DNA of 64,000 nucleotides from Sulfitobacter mediterraneus (GCF_016801775.1 NZ_CP069004.1:1302001-1366000); one strand, 5' to 3'. Shown: positions 18,377 through 27,486, counted from the stretch's first letter. A program made the numbers and translations. The notes: a model not told the origin generated them from the sequence alone.

Positions 18377-18575
18377 CCCTTCAGGGCGACAAAAAGGCGG
18401 CATTTGCGCAACTGTCCTGCCCTTTGCAACAATCCGGCACATTCTGCGCCAGACCACGCCATAGAGCGGGTTCCGGCCCGATTTCTCCGCGAGAACACCC
18501 CACAGCGGTCATGGTTCCGCCCCAAATCAGGGGCAGATTGGACCTCGAACACAAATCGCCAGGACCAAACCCGTG

Positions 18576-19874
18576 ATGAAAACGCTGAACGACATTCTGC
18601 AAAAACACGCCAGCCCCCTGCTTGGGCTGCTCGATAAATCGCGTGTTGGCACCCGTCGCGGCAAATCTCGCCGGCAAGAGGACGCGATGGATCCGATTGT
18701 CCCGCTGGCGCCCCTGGTCAAACGTGACACGCTGCGCATTGCATGCCCTGATCCCACCGCCGAAGACACCCTGCGCGACCGCCACATCCGGCAGGCGCAG
18801 GCCTTGGTGCGCCAGGAACGCTGGGCGGAGCTGACCCAAACCATCAAAGATGCGGACATGCGCCGCGAAATGACACCGGGTGCGATGCCGGTGGCCGATC
18901 TCATGGCATATGGCGCCCGCGCCGATGTTGTTGCCGCCGCTGAACATGCCTTGATGGATGGAAAACCAGCCAAGGGCGCGCCCCTGTTGGCCGGGATTGA
19001 AGCGCTGGAACATGTGTTGGCAGAAAACAAGGGTGATCACATCATCGGGTCGATCGTCGCCCAGGCGCATATGGACATCGGCTGGGCCTGGCGCGGCAAC
19101 GGCTGGGACGGGGATGTACCGGAACTGAATGCCAACGCCTTTGCTGCGCATTTTGACCGGGCCACTGACATCATCTCTGACTTTAATATTCAAATCCACC
19201 AATCGGCGCTCTTGGCGGGCACGGCATGTGCCCTCTTGGGCGGCACTGCGCCCGGCAGGCTACCGGTGGCAGACCGCTATGAAAAGCTGATTGATTTGAA
19301 CCCTGCCAACCCGCGTGTGATGCGGGCGATGGGCAACCACCTGTTGCCGCGCTGGTACGGCTCTTATGATGAGCTGGAACTGGAGGCACGCCGCACCGCC
19401 GCCCGCACCACTGACACATGGGGCGCCGGTGCCTACACCTGGGTCTATTTCGACGCGATCTTCAACGACGAAGGTGCCTGTGCCAACCTCGATTTGCCGT
19501 TCTTTATCGAGGGCTTGCACGACATCCTTGAACGCCGCCCCGATCCATATACTGCCAATCTGCTGGCCGCCTATTGCGCCAATGCCATTGGGCAGGCGAT
19601 CTCCGGCAATGATGATGTGGATCAGATCCGCTCGCAAATCGCGGATTGCGCCCATTGGATTGTGCGCCGCCACCTGACCGAACTGCACCCGATGATCTGG
19701 GCCCATGCCGCCCGCGGGTTTGACAACAATCTGCGCATCCGCTCTGCCACACGTTTTGCCGAAGCGGGCCGCGAAGATGCCGTGCGGATCATCACAAAAC
19801 TCTTCCAACGCGAAATAGCGGCCGGAAAACGTATCGTTTTCACCGACACAGGGCCAATTGCACGCGCCGGATAA
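18576..19874 (+). CDS. Conserved hypothetical protein, probably helical-repeat
   Basis: A 432-residue protein without a signal peptide or membrane helices. The N-terminal 40 residues are basic (LLDKSRVGTRRGKSRRQED). The rest is Ala/Leu-rich with periodic helices such as HIRQAQALVRQERWAELTQTIKDAD and ALLAGTACALLGGTAP, suggesting a TPR-like solenoid. GTG (18573) and ATG (18576) are adjacent possible starts; AGGA lies about 11 bases before the ATG. No catalytic motif was recognised. It stands between the transglycosylase and gatB with its own upstream region. Confidence 0.75.
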   Translation: MKTLNDILQKHASPLLGLLDKSRVGTRRGKSRRQEDAMDPIVPLAPLVKRDTLRIACPDPTAEDTLRDRHIRQAQALVRQERWAELTQTIKDADMRREMTPGAMPVADLMAYGARADVVAAAEHALMDGKPAKGAPLLAGIEALEHVLAENKGDHIIGSIVAQAHMDIGWAWRGNGWDGDVPELNANAFAAHFDRATDIISDFNIQIHQSALLAGTACALLGGTAPGRLPVADRYEKLIDLNPANPRVMRAMGNHLLPRWYGSYDELELEARRTAARTTDTWGAGAYTWVYFDAIFNDEGACANLDLPFFIEGLHDILERRPDPYTANLLAAYCANAIGQAISGNDDVDQIRSQIADCAHWIVRRHLTELHPMIWAHAARGFDNNLRIRSATRFAEAGREDAVRIITKLFQREIAAGKRIVFTDTGPIARAG

Positions 19875-19946
19875 GCCGCAGCCTCTTGCAGCACCCCGCC
19901 CCCTGTCCTATGACCTTCGACGTTCGCCAACGCACGAGGGCCTTCC

Positions 19947-21458
19947 ATGCTTGATCTGACTTACGACACCCCAAAACCACGCGTGATCGCGGGGGCCAAG
20001 AATGACTGGGAACTGGTCATCGGGATGGAGGTGCACGCACAGGTGCAATCCAACGCCAAATTGTTCTCAGGTGCCTCGACCAAATTCGGTGCAGAGCCGA
20101 ACAGCAACGTGGCTTTCGTGGATGCCGCCATGCCCGGCATGTTGCCGGTTATCAATGAATATTGTGTGGAACAGGCGGTGCGCACCGGCCTTGGCCTGAA
20201 GGCGCAGATCAACCTGAAATCTGCCTTTGACCGGAAAAACTATTTCTATCCCGATCTGCCGCAGGGCTATCAGATCTCCCAGCTTTATGAACCGATTGTC
20301 GGTGAAGGCGAAGTTCTGGTTGAGATGGGCGATGGCACCGCGCGTTTGGTCCGGGTGGAACGCATCCACATGGAACAGGACGCAGGCAAATCCATCCACG
20401 ACATGGATCCGAACATGTCTTTTGTGGATTTGAACCGTACGGGCGTCTGCCTGATGGAGATTGTCAGCCGGCCCGACATTCGCGGCCCCGAAGAGGCCGC
20501 CGCTTATCTGGGCAAGCTGCGCCAGATCCTGCGCTACTTGGGCACCTGCAACGGTGACATGCAGTCGGGCGCGATGCGGGCCGATGTAAACGTGTCAATC
20601 TGCCGTCCGGACCAGTATGAGAAGTATCAGGAAACACAGGACTTTTCCCACCTCGGCACCCGCTGCGAGATCAAGAACATGAACTCCATGCGCTTTATCC
20701 AGCAGGCGATTGAAATCGAGGCGCGCCGCCAGATCGCGATTGTCGAGGCGGGCGGCGAAGTTGTGCAGGAAACCCGCCTGTTTGACCCAGACAAACAGGA
20801 AACGCGGTCCATGCGGTCTAAGGAAGAGGCGCATGATTATCGCTACTTCCCTGATCCCGATCTGCTGCCGCTTGAGATTGAACAGGCCTGGGTGGATGAC
20901 ATCGCGGCCAATCTGCCCGAACTGCCAGACGCGAAGAAATCTCGCTTTATCAGCGACTTCGGGCTGAGCGATTATGACGCTTCGGTGCTGACCGCAGATC
21001 TGGATTCGGCGGGCTATTTCGAAGCCGTGGCCAAAGGCCGTGACGGCAAGATGGCTGCGAACTGGGTGATCAACGAATTGTTCGGCCGCCTGAAAAAAGA
21101 CGACAGGGACATCACACAAAGCCCGGTGTCCCCCGCACATTTGGGTGCCATCGTGGATCTGATCGCATCTGACGCAATCTCTGGCAAAATCGCCAAGGAC
21201 GTCTTTGAAATCAGCTATACCACGGGCCGCGAGCCGGGCGAGATTGTCGAGACCGAAGGCATGAAGCAGGTCACGGACACCGGCGCCATCGAGGCCGCAG
21301 TGGACGAGATCATCGCCGCCAACCCTGATCAGGTCGCCAAGGCCAAGGAAAACCCCAAACTGGCAGGTTGGTTTGTGGGTCAGGTGATGAAAGCAACTGG
21401 CGGCAAGGCCAATCCAAAGGCTGTGAACCAACTGGTCGCGAAAAAGCTGAACTCATAA
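19947..21458 (+). CDS. gatB: Aspartyl/glutamyl-tRNA amidotransferase subunit B
   Basis: A 503-residue subunit of GatCAB, which converts Glu-tRNA(Gln) (and Asp-tRNA(Asn)) to the amidated form in bacteria lacking the matching synthetases. The N-terminal [21 protein letters not shown] is the family signature, followed by [47 protein letters not shown] and [24 protein letters not shown]. The C-terminal GatB/Yqey domain ends [24 protein letters not shown]. Family length is normal. gatA and gatC are not in the window. Confidence 0.97.
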   Translation: MLDLTYDTPKPRVIAGAKNDWELVIGMEVHAQVQSNAKLFSGASTKFGAEPNSNVAFVDAAMPGMLPVINEYCVEQAVRTGLGLKAQINLKSAFDRKNYFYPDLPQGYQISQLYEPIVGEGEVLVEMGDGTARLVRVERIHMEQDAGKSIHDMDPNMSFVDLNRTGVCLMEIVSRPDIRGPEEAAAYLGKLRQILRYLGTCNGDMQSGAMRADVNVSICRPDQYEKYQETQDFSHLGTRCEIKNMNSMRFIQQAIEIEARRQIAIVEAGGEVVQETRLFDPDKQETRSMRSKEEAHDYRYFPDPDLLPLEIEQAWVDDIAANLPELPDAKKSRFISDFGLSDYDASVLTADLDSAGYFEAVAKGRDGKMAANWVINELFGRLKKDDRDITQSPVSPAHLGAIVDLIASDAISGKIAKDVFEISYTTGREPGEIVETEGMKQVTDTGAIEAAVDEIIAANPDQVAKAKENPKLAGWFVGQVMKATGGKANPKAVNQLVAKKLNS

Positions 21459-21482
21459 ACGGGGCCACCCGCAGGAGCGCCA

Positions 21483-21956
21483 ATGACCCAGCTTTTCCGA
21501 TCCCGTCCGCTCAAGGTTTTGCCGGAGTGGATTGATTTCAACGGCCATCTCAACATGGCCTATTACAACGTGTTGTTTGATCACGCGGTGGATCACGCAT
21601 ACGAGCAGTTGGGCTTTGGGCCAGAGTATCAAAAGACCGGCTGCACCACCTATGTTGCGGAATGCCACATCTGTTATCTGCGCGAATTGCATGAGGGCGA
21701 CGAGGTCACGGTCACGCTGCAATTGATTGATTATGATGAGAAACGTTTCCATTATTATCAAGAGATGTGGCATTCGGATGGCTGGCGTGCAGCGACTGCC
21801 GAAGGGCTGACGCTGCATGTTGATCAATCCGGCCCGCGCGTGGCACCGATGCCGGACGACATTCAGAAAAAGCTGGCGGCGTTCAAGGCCGGGCAAGGCG
21901 AAATGCCTCTTCCAGACCGTGTGGGCCGCAGCATCGGGATCAAGCGCAAGACCTGA
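21483..21956 (+). CDS. Hotdog-fold thioesterase (4HBT family)
   Basis: A 157-residue protein 24 bases after gatB. The motif WIDFNGHLNMAYYNVLFDHAVD is the 4-hydroxybenzoyl-CoA thioesterase pattern in which the Asp acts in hydrolysis, and the later beta segments (TTYVAECHICYLRELHEGDEV, VTVTLQLIDYDEKRFHYYQEM) complete a hotdog fold. It probably hydrolyses an acyl-CoA thioester; the substrate is unknown. The stop abuts the stop of the convergent globin gene with no gap. Confidence 0.88.
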   Translation: MTQLFRSRPLKVLPEWIDFNGHLNMAYYNVLFDHAVDHAYEQLGFGPEYQKTGCTTYVAECHICYLRELHEGDEVTVTLQLIDYDEKRFHYYQEMWHSDGWRAATAEGLTLHVDQSGPRVAPMPDDIQKKLAAFKAGQGEMPLPDRVGRSIGIKRKT

Positions 21957-22361
21957 TCACCCCAGATCCGGCAGCGCTCCGAACCCGCCGCGCTGCGCCA
22001 ACAGGCCAGACCGCAACCCCTGCCCGATCCGGTGCGCAAGCGCCGACCATGCCTGTGCGGATGTTTGCGGCAACTCGCGCTGCAACACCTCGTCAAACAA
22101 GGTGAGCCAACCTGTAAAATGGTCGGGATGCACCGATTTGGCCTTGAGATGAACCTGCATGGGATTGCCCGAATAGCACCGCTCTCCCAAGATCGCATTG
22201 CGCCAGAAAAGAACGATCTTGTCCTCGTGGCTGGGCCAATCGGCAACATGGCCGCCAAACACAGGCCCTAGTACCGGATCGTCCCGCACGGCGCTGTAGA
22301 AACTGCGCACAACGCGGATGATCTCATCCGCATCCACGTCAAATCTCGGCGGAAGGCTCAT
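21957..22361 (-). CDS. Group III truncated hemoglobin
   Basis: A 134-residue globin of the group III (P-type) branch: IIRVVRSFYSAVRDDPVLGPVFGGHVADWPSHEDKIVLFWRNAILGERCYSGNPMQVHLKAKSVHPDHF in overview, with the proximal His in the HPDHFTGWLTLFDEVL region and distal-side FYSAV/W positions typical of the group. Such globins are linked to nitric oxide or low-oxygen stress. The ATG at 22361 shares bases with the stop codon of a 51-residue gene (ATGA overlap), so the two are translationally coupled. Divergently beyond them lies an Rrf2-family regulator. A longer frame back to 22520 is just that small gene's other frame. Confidence 0.9.
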   Translation of the reverse strand: MSLPPRFDVDADEIIRVVRSFYSAVRDDPVLGPVFGGHVADWPSHEDKIVLFWRNAILGERCYSGNPMQVHLKAKSVHPDHFTGWLTLFDEVLQRELPQTSAQAWSALAHRIGQGLRSGLLAQRGGFGALPDLG

Positions 22362-22513
22362 ACGGCAAACACCCAAACGGCGATCAACATCACGACGGTG
22401 TAGACCAAGGTATTGATCATCCAGCGGATCAAGCCCGCGTCCGAGGTCGGCTCCACCCCGATCCATTTGCAAAACTGGGTTCCAGGCCAAAGGATAAGAT
22501 CTGATAGAGTCAT
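22358..22513 (-). CDS. 51-residue membrane protein coupled to the truncated hemoglobin
   Basis: The ATG at 22513 opens a frame of 51 residues ending in a TGA that overlaps the globin ATG. The protein begins MTLSDLILWPGTQFCKWIGV, then a polar linker, then one membrane helix (IRWMINTLVYTVVMLIAVWV, residues 29-48). A single Cys lies near the N-terminus. Evidence for reality is the stop/start overlap, the clean membrane segment and the position directly after a divergent regulatory region. Its function is unknown; a role at the membrane with the globin is inferred from coupling only. Confidence 0.68.
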   Translation of the reverse strand: MTLSDLILWPGTQFCKWIGVEPTSDAGLIRWMINTLVYTVVMLIAVWVFAV

Positions 22514-22566
22514 GTCGCACCTATAATCGGTATTTTCGATGCGGCTTTTATAACGCTTCTAAATAC

Positions 22567-22579
22567 GCATTGTAAATGC
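22567..22579. promoter_or_regulatory. Candidate operator, inverted repeat GCATT-gta-AATGC
   Basis: A perfect 5-3-5 inverted repeat in AT-rich sequence between the divergent Rrf2-family regulator and the small protein/globin unit. It resembles the dyad AT-rich sites with ATGCAT-like halves bound by NsrR in other bacteria. It overlaps an alternative ATG at 22576, favouring the regulator start at 22591. Confidence 0.45.
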
Positions 22580-22590
22580 TAAATAAAGCC

Positions 22591-23019
22591 ATGCAGCTCG
22601 ATAAATTCTCAGACTATGCCCTGCGCATCCTGATGGCGCTGGCGGTGCACCACCCAGAAAAGATGGCGGTGGCCCGCATCGCAAAGGTCTATAACCTGTC
22701 TGAAAACCACCTGTCCAAAGTGGCCTCTGCCCTTGTGCGGGGCGGGTTTCTACGTTCCGAACGGGGCCGCGCAGGTGGGTTAACTCTGGCTCGGGCGGCA
22801 GATGAGATCAGCATCGGCGCGGTCATTCGTCATCTCAAAGAGGACGAGCCGGTGGTGGAATGCTTTGGCCCGAACTGCCAATGCCGCATCGAATCTGCCT
22901 GCGGTCTGCGCGATCCGCTGGCCCAGGCCAAGGAGGCGTTCTTTGCCGCGTTGGACCCTTATAGCCTCGCCGATGTCTCTGCCAATCGCGGCGCATTGGC
23001 CAGTTTGCTTGCCCCATGA
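22591..23019 (+). CDS. Rrf2 family transcriptional regulator (NsrR-like)
   Basis: A 142-residue winged-helix regulator: LDKFSDYALRILMALAVHHPEKMAVARIAKVYNLSENHLSKVASALVRGGFLRSERGRAGGLTLAR in outline, the standard Rrf2 DNA-binding domain. A cysteine group follows near residues 90-105 (ECFGPNCQCRIESACGL), where NsrR and IscR bind an Fe-S cluster. One cysteine (the QC) is additional to the usual three. The partner gene pair (small membrane protein and truncated hemoglobin) points to nitric-oxide sensing, as for NsrR. The ATG at 22591 fits family N-termini; 22576 is an alternative. Confidence 0.9.
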   Translation: MQLDKFSDYALRILMALAVHHPEKMAVARIAKVYNLSENHLSKVASALVRGGFLRSERGRAGGLTLARAADEISIGAVIRHLKEDEPVVECFGPNCQCRIESACGLRDPLAQAKEAFFAALDPYSLADVSANRGALASLLAP

Positions 23020-23085
23020 ACGGATAACATTCCCTTTGGGCGCGTCATAAGGTAGACAGCGCGCAGATTTTAAAGAGATGTTCCT

Positions 23086-23616
23086 ATGCCCCGTTACGAA
23101 TACAAAGTTGTGCCCGCCCCGACAAAAGGTCTCAAAGCGAAGGGATTACGGACACCGGAGGCCCGGTTTTCCAATGCGCTTCAAGCGCTGATGAACACAC
23201 TTGGTGGCGATGGCTGGGAATACCAGCGTGCGGAAACGCTGCCGAGTGTCGAACGGTCCGGTCTGACATCATCAACAACAGAGTGGCGTCACGTTTTGGT
23301 GTTCCGCCGCGCGGTGGAAACCCAGACCGAGGCCTTTACGCCTGAACTGTTGCCTGCCCCTGTGCCAGTGGAAATGCCCAAAGATCCTGCCCCCGAAAAG
23401 CCTGAAACGGCCGGGGAGTCTGAGGCGGAAAAGCCCTCGGAATTGGCTCCTGAAAAAGCTGAGGACAAGGCTACAGAAAAACCCGATGAACAGCCCAAAA
23501 CACCTGTGGACAACCCTGTGGATAACGGCGTTGAAGACACTGATGATGTGGCCGGTATCGGCTCACCACTTGAGGTTCTTGCAAAGGCAAGAAATAAAAC
23601 AAAATCAGATAATTAA
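23086..23616 (+). CDS. DUF4177-like protein with a charged low-complexity tail
   Basis: A 176-residue protein. Residues 1-80 (MPRYEYKVVPAPTKGLKAKG...LMNTLGGDGWEYQRAETLPS...WRHVLVFRR) follow the DUF4177 pattern of a small beta-rich domain with GDGWE near its middle. From about residue 90 the sequence is dominated by Pro, Glu, Lys and Ala in irregular repeats such as PEKPE and EKAEDK, likely disordered. The function is unknown. A 7-bp inverted repeat covers its stop codon and that of the convergent bolA-like gene. Confidence 0.82.
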   Translation: MPRYEYKVVPAPTKGLKAKGLRTPEARFSNALQALMNTLGGDGWEYQRAETLPSVERSGLTSSTTEWRHVLVFRRAVETQTEAFTPELLPAPVPVEMPKDPAPEKPETAGESEAEKPSELAPEKAEDKATEKPDEQPKTPVDNPVDNGVEDTDDVAGIGSPLEVLAKARNKTKSDN

Positions 23617-23629
23617 GAGGCGCTCTTAA
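23613..23629. repeat. Inverted repeat TTAAGAG-gcg-CTCTTAA spanning both convergent stop codons
   Basis: A perfect 7-bp dyad whose arms contain the stop codon of the DUF4177-like gene and the stop codon of the bolA-like gene. It could form a short hairpin at the end of both transcripts. There is no T run, so termination is doubtful. Confidence 0.5.
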
Positions 23630-23883
23630 ACGTCCAAATCAAGTGCCAGCGCGTGAATCCGGGCAATCAGCTCCGGCCCCAGTGCGGCGTGAACCGCCCG
23701 GTGCCGCGCTAACCTGTTTTTGCCTTCAAAATCCTTGGTCCGGATGCGCACATTGAAATGGCTTTCGCCCCCCTCTTGATAGCCCGCATGTCCGCGATGG
23801 CTTTCGCTGTCATCCACCACCAGAACCTCGCCATCGGGAAAGGCAGCGGTCAGCCGGTCTTCGATCTCTTGCGTTTTCGACAT
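23626..23883 (-). CDS. BolA family protein
   Basis: An 85-residue BolA/YrbA-type protein. The pattern IEDRLTAAFPDGEVLVVDDSESHRGHAG, then ESHFNVRIRTKDFEGKNRLARHRAVHAALG, contains the conserved RHRxVxxxLG helix and the SHxGH segment. BolA proteins bind monothiol glutaredoxins and share Fe-S clusters, or regulate transcription. It is divergent from the J-domain gene, a pairing common near cobS in related bacteria (from memory). Confidence 0.92.
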   Translation of the reverse strand: MSKTQEIEDRLTAAFPDGEVLVVDDSESHRGHAGYQEGGESHFNVRIRTKDFEGKNRLARHRAVHAALGPELIARIHALALDLDV

Positions 23884-23958
23884 TTTTTTTCCGAAGCCCC
23901 TTCAATCTCGCTGCACAAAGTCTAAACTCTGCCGCCTGAGTCTAAAAGGTCTATCACT

Positions 23959-24585
23959 ATGCCCAAACCAGATCCGTTCGGATTTGACATGTCCGTGTCC
24001 ACATCGAAAAAGAAAAATCCGCGCGGTCGCCGTGGCATGTCCGGCGCGTCCGAGACATCGACACGGATCTGCGATCATGAGGGATGCGAGGAGGCGGGAA
24101 AGTTCCGCGCGCCCAAAGCACCCGATGTTCTGGACGATTATTTCTGGTTCTGCCAGCAGCACGTGCGCGAATATAATCTCAAGTGGAACTTCTTTGACGG
24201 CACCACCGAGGCCGAAATGAACGCCCAGATGTCCGAAGACAAGGTGTGGGAACGCAAGACCAAGCCGCTGGGCGATCCCGAAGCGCGCGCATGGGCACGT
24301 CTTGGGATTGAAGACCCGCATCAGGTTCTGGGTAAGAACGCGACTCAGAACCCCGGTCGCGGGCCACAGGCGGGCCGCCGCCTGCCCCCCACCGAACGCC
24401 GCGCCATCGAAATACTTGAAGCCAAGGACACATGGTCCAAGCCCGAGGTACGCAAGGCCTACAAGGCTCTGATCAAGGTGCTTCACCCCGATATGAACGG
24501 CGGCGACCGGTCCCAGGAAGAGCAGCTGCAAGAGGTTGTATGGGCATGGGACCAGATCAAAGGCAGCCGGAATTTCAAGGACTGA
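23959..24585 (+). CDS. J-domain (DnaJ-like) protein
   Basis: A 208-residue cytosolic protein with a C-terminal J-domain (about residues 135-205): AIEILEAKDTWSKPEVRKAYKALIKVLHPDMNGGD has the HPD tripeptide that stimulates DnaK ATPase. The N-terminal half contains RICDHEGCEEAGKFRAP and FWFCQQHVREYN, a Cys/His arrangement (CxxxxC...CxxH) that may bind zinc. Clients are unknown. It is followed by a terminator, so it is probably transcribed alone. Confidence 0.9.
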   Translation: MPKPDPFGFDMSVSTSKKKNPRGRRGMSGASETSTRICDHEGCEEAGKFRAPKAPDVLDDYFWFCQQHVREYNLKWNFFDGTTEAEMNAQMSEDKVWERKTKPLGDPEARAWARLGIEDPHQVLGKNATQNPGRGPQAGRRLPPTERRAIEILEAKDTWSKPEVRKAYKALIKVLHPDMNGGDRSQEEQLQEVVWAWDQIKGSRNFKD

Positions 24586-24616
24586 TCTGAATATATCAGA
24601 TTGATATCAAAACCTT

Positions 24617-24649
24617 AAAGGATCGCCCCGGCGGTCCTTTTGTTTTTTC
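24617..24649 (+). terminator. Terminator after the J-domain gene
   Basis: AAAGGATCGCC (24617-24627) pairs with GGCGGTCCTTT (24630-24640) with one mismatch, followed by TGTTTTTT. Confidence 0.8.
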
Positions 24650-24715
24650 ATCTGCCGGGTCTGGGCAAAACCCATTGCAATTGGCATCCTGCGCCAAACC
24701 GCAGGAGCCGCGCAG

Positions 24716-26383
24716 ATGAATTACCCTTATGATTTGGGCCGATACGGCCGCACCGTGACGACTGGCGCAGCGGACGCGCAGACATGGTTCGATCGCGGCC
24801 TCAATTGGATCTACGGATTTAACCACGAAGAGGCGGTTGCCTGCTTTATCAAGGCCGCCGCCGCAGATCCGCATTGCGCCATGGCCTTTTGGGGGCATGC
24901 CTATGCGGCCGGTCCCAATTACAACATGTCCTGGGATCTGTTCGATGACAAAGGCCGGGCGGAGGCGCTTGCCGCGTCCTATGACGCCACCCAAGCCGCC
25001 TTGGCGCAGATTGCCCATGCGTCCCCGCCGGAAGCGGCCCTGATCAACGCGCTCACCGCACGCTATCCACAGCGGGAGGTGATCGAGGACATGCACCAGT
25101 GGGATTATGACTTTGCCGATGCGATGCGCGCGGTTCACCACGCCTTTCCCCATGACGCCGACATCGCCACCATCTTTGTCGATGCATTGATGAACCTGAC
25201 CCCATGGAACATGTGGAACCTCGAAACCGGCGCAATAGCCTTTGATGCGGCGACCGAAGAGGCGCAAGAGGTGCTGGAGCGGCACATGGCCATGCCCGGC
25301 GGCATGGCGCATCCCGGCATCCTGCATCTCTACGTTCACCTGATGGAAATGTCCCCCTTCCCCGAAAAGGCGCTGAAGGCGGCGGATGTCCTGCGCACTC
25401 TGGTGCCCGATGCGGGCCATCTGGTGCATATGCCCACCCATATCGACGTGCTGTGCGGGCATTATGAAAACGTCGTGCGTTGGAACGAAAAGGCGATCGA
25501 GGCCGATCTGAAATATTACGAGGCAGAAGGCGCGTTCAACATTTACACCGGCTACCGGCAGCACAATTATCACTTTGTGATCTGCGGCGCGATGTTTCTG
25601 GGACAGTTTGAGCCAGCCATGCAGGCCGTGCGGCAAATGGCAGAGACCGTCCCGCCAGAGCTGTTGGAGATCAAGTCACCCCCGATGGCCGATTATTTCG
25701 AAACGGCCTTGGGCAAAGAGCCCCATGTCCTGATCCGCTTTGGCATGTGGAACGAGATCCTGGAACTGGATCTGCCGGCCGATACCGAACTTTATTGTAT
25801 GACCACGGCTTTTATCGAATACGCCAAGGCGCTGGCCCATTCCGCGCTTGGCAATGTACCGCAAGCCGAGTCGCAGCTTGAGGTGTTTCTGGCCGCCAAG
25901 GCGCGTGTGCCGGAAAGCCGCCTGTCGCATAATGTGCGCGGGGTTGACCTGTTGGACGTGGCCGAGGCCATGCTGCGAGGGGAGCTGACCTATCGCAAGC
26001 GCGACTATGACACCGCCTTTGCGCATCTGCGCCGGGCCGTGGCGCTGGATGATGCCCTGCCCTATGACGAACCCTGGGGCTGGATCCAGCCCACCCGCCA
26101 TGCCCTTGGCGCGTTGCTTTATGAACAAGGGCAATATGCCGAGGCCGAACAGGTCTTTCGCGAGGATCTCGGCCTTGCCCCCGGCCTGCCCCGTGCCTGC
26201 GTGCATCCGGACAACGTTTGGGCGTTGCGCGGGCTTTATGACTGTCTGACCGCACAGGGAAAAACCGAAGAGGCACCCCATATCAAATTGCGCCTCGATC
26301 TGGCCAATGCCCGCGCGGATCGGCCCATTTTGGCGGCCTGTGGATGTGCCCAGGTTGCCGTGACGCAATGTTGCACCAAATAA
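24716..26383 (+). CDS. TPR-repeat protein with conserved histidine motifs and a C-terminal cysteine cluster
   Basis: A 555-residue protein of a widespread but uncharacterised TPR family. Near the start WFDRGLNWIYGFNHEEAVACF and AAAADPHCAMAFWGHAYAAGPNYN form a TPR. The middle has the family block HPGILHLYVHLMEMS...DAGHLVHMPTHIDVLCGHY (about residues 195-255), rich in spaced histidines that could bind metal. Further TPRs lie around residues 420-510. The last 17 residues include CGCAQ and CC, giving four clustered cysteines. There is no signal peptide. It sits between a J-domain gene and cobS. Function is unknown. Confidence 0.85.
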   Translation: MNYPYDLGRYGRTVTTGAADAQTWFDRGLNWIYGFNHEEAVACFIKAAAADPHCAMAFWGHAYAAGPNYNMSWDLFDDKGRAEALAASYDATQAALAQIAHASPPEAALINALTARYPQREVIEDMHQWDYDFADAMRAVHHAFPHDADIATIFVDALMNLTPWNMWNLETGAIAFDAATEEAQEVLERHMAMPGGMAHPGILHLYVHLMEMSPFPEKALKAADVLRTLVPDAGHLVHMPTHIDVLCGHYENVVRWNEKAIEADLKYYEAEGAFNIYTGYRQHNYHFVICGAMFLGQFEPAMQAVRQMAETVPPELLEIKSPPMADYFETALGKEPHVLIRFGMWNEILELDLPADTELYCMTTAFIEYAKALAHSALGNVPQAESQLEVFLAAKARVPESRLSHNVRGVDLLDVAEAMLRGELTYRKRDYDTAFAHLRRAVALDDALPYDEPWGWIQPTRHALGALLYEQGQYAEAEQVFREDLGLAPGLPRACVHPDNVWALRGLYDCLTAQGKTEEAPHIKLRLDLANARADRPILAACGCAQVAVTQCCTK

Positions 26384-26499
26384 CTGGCCTTAAAGTCTGA
26401 CAAACCATTAGCCCAACCCTTGCACCCATCGGACGAATGGTGAACAACGGTCCGGCTTGAGCCGCCCTTTGGGGCGCACCAGAGAAAAGGACAGGACAG

Positions 26500-27486
26500 A
26501 TGGCCGACGGCGCGCTGGATATCGACACCAAACCAACCGAAGAAATCAGCGTCCGCGAGGTTTTCGGTATTGATACGGACATGGTTGTAAAAGGCTTTGC
26601 CGAACGCACCAACCGCGTGCCGGATCTTGACAGCACTTACAAGTTCGATCCCGATACGACATTGGCGATCCTTGCAGGCTTTAGCCACAACCGCCGCGTG
26701 ATGATCCAGGGCTATCACGGCACGGGCAAATCGACCCATATCGAACAGGTGGCAAGCCGCCTGAACTGGCCTGCAGTGCGCGTCAACCTCGACAGCCACA
26801 TCAGCCGGATCGACCTGATCGGTAAGGACGCGATCAAGCTCAAGGACGGCAAGCAGGTTACAGACTTCCAAGAAGGCATCCTGCCCTGGGCGCTGCGCAA
26901 CCCGACCGCGATTGTATTTGATGAATATGACGCAGGCCGCGCCGATGTGATGTTCGTGATCCAGCGTGTTCTGGAAGTGGACGGCAAGCTGACCCTGCTG
27001 GACCAGAACCAGGTGATCACGCCCCACCCTTATTTCCGCATTTTTGCGACCGCCAACACCGTGGGTCTGGGTGACACGACTGGCCTTTACCACGGCACAC
27101 AGCAGATCAACCAGGGGCAGATGGACCGTTGGTCTTTGGTGGCGACGCTGAACTATCTCAGCATTGATGCAGAAACCGCGATCGTTCTGTCCAAGAACCC
27201 GCATTACAACACCGAAGCGGGCCGTAAAATGGTCAAGCAGATGGTGACTGTTGCGGACCTGACGCGTACGGCCTTCATGAATGGTGAGCTTTCCACCGTG
27301 ATGTCGCCACGTACCGTCATCGCATGGGCCCAGAACGCCGAAATTTTCCGCAATGTCGGCTATGCCTTCCGCCTGTCCTTCCTCAACAAATGTGACGAGC
27401 TGGAGCGCCAGACGGTGGCGGAGTTCTATCAGCGTCTGTTCGATGAGGAACTGCCCGAAAGCGCGGCCAGCGTTAGCTTGGGGTAA
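26500..27486 (+). CDS. cobS: Cobaltochelatase subunit CobS
   Basis: A 328-residue AAA+ ATPase of the aerobic cobalt chelatase (CobNST), which inserts Co2+ into hydrogenobyrinate a,c-diamide in cobalamin synthesis. Walker A is GYHGTGKST (about residues 70-78), Walker B is [11 protein letters not shown] (about 137-147), and sensor-1 is [13 protein letters not shown]. Length equals that of characterised CobS proteins. cobT follows after one intervening gene; cobN is not in the window. Confidence 0.97.
   Translation: MADGALDIDTKPTEEISVREVFGIDTDMVVKGFAERTNRVPDLDSTYKFDPDTTLAILAGFSHNRRVMIQGYHGTGKSTHIEQVASRLNWPAVRVNLDSHISRIDLIGKDAIKLKDGKQVTDFQEGILPWALRNPTAIVFDEYDAGRADVMFVIQRVLEVDGKLTLLDQNQVITPHPYFRIFATANTVGLGDTTGLYHGTQQINQGQMDRWSLVATLNYLSIDAETAIVLSKNPHYNTEAGRKMVKQMVTVADLTRTAFMNGELSTVMSPRTVIAWAQNAEIFRNVGYAFRLSFLNKCDELERQTVAEFYQRLFDEELPESAASVSLG

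Noticed and set aside
22362..22520. N-terminal extension of the truncated hemoglobin
   Set aside because: The same bases encode the 51-residue membrane protein in another frame, and globin homology begins at the ATG at 22361.
24596..25636. 346-codon minus-strand frame over the TPR gene
   Set aside because: Shadow frame; the plus-strand product has recognisable TPR and family motifs.
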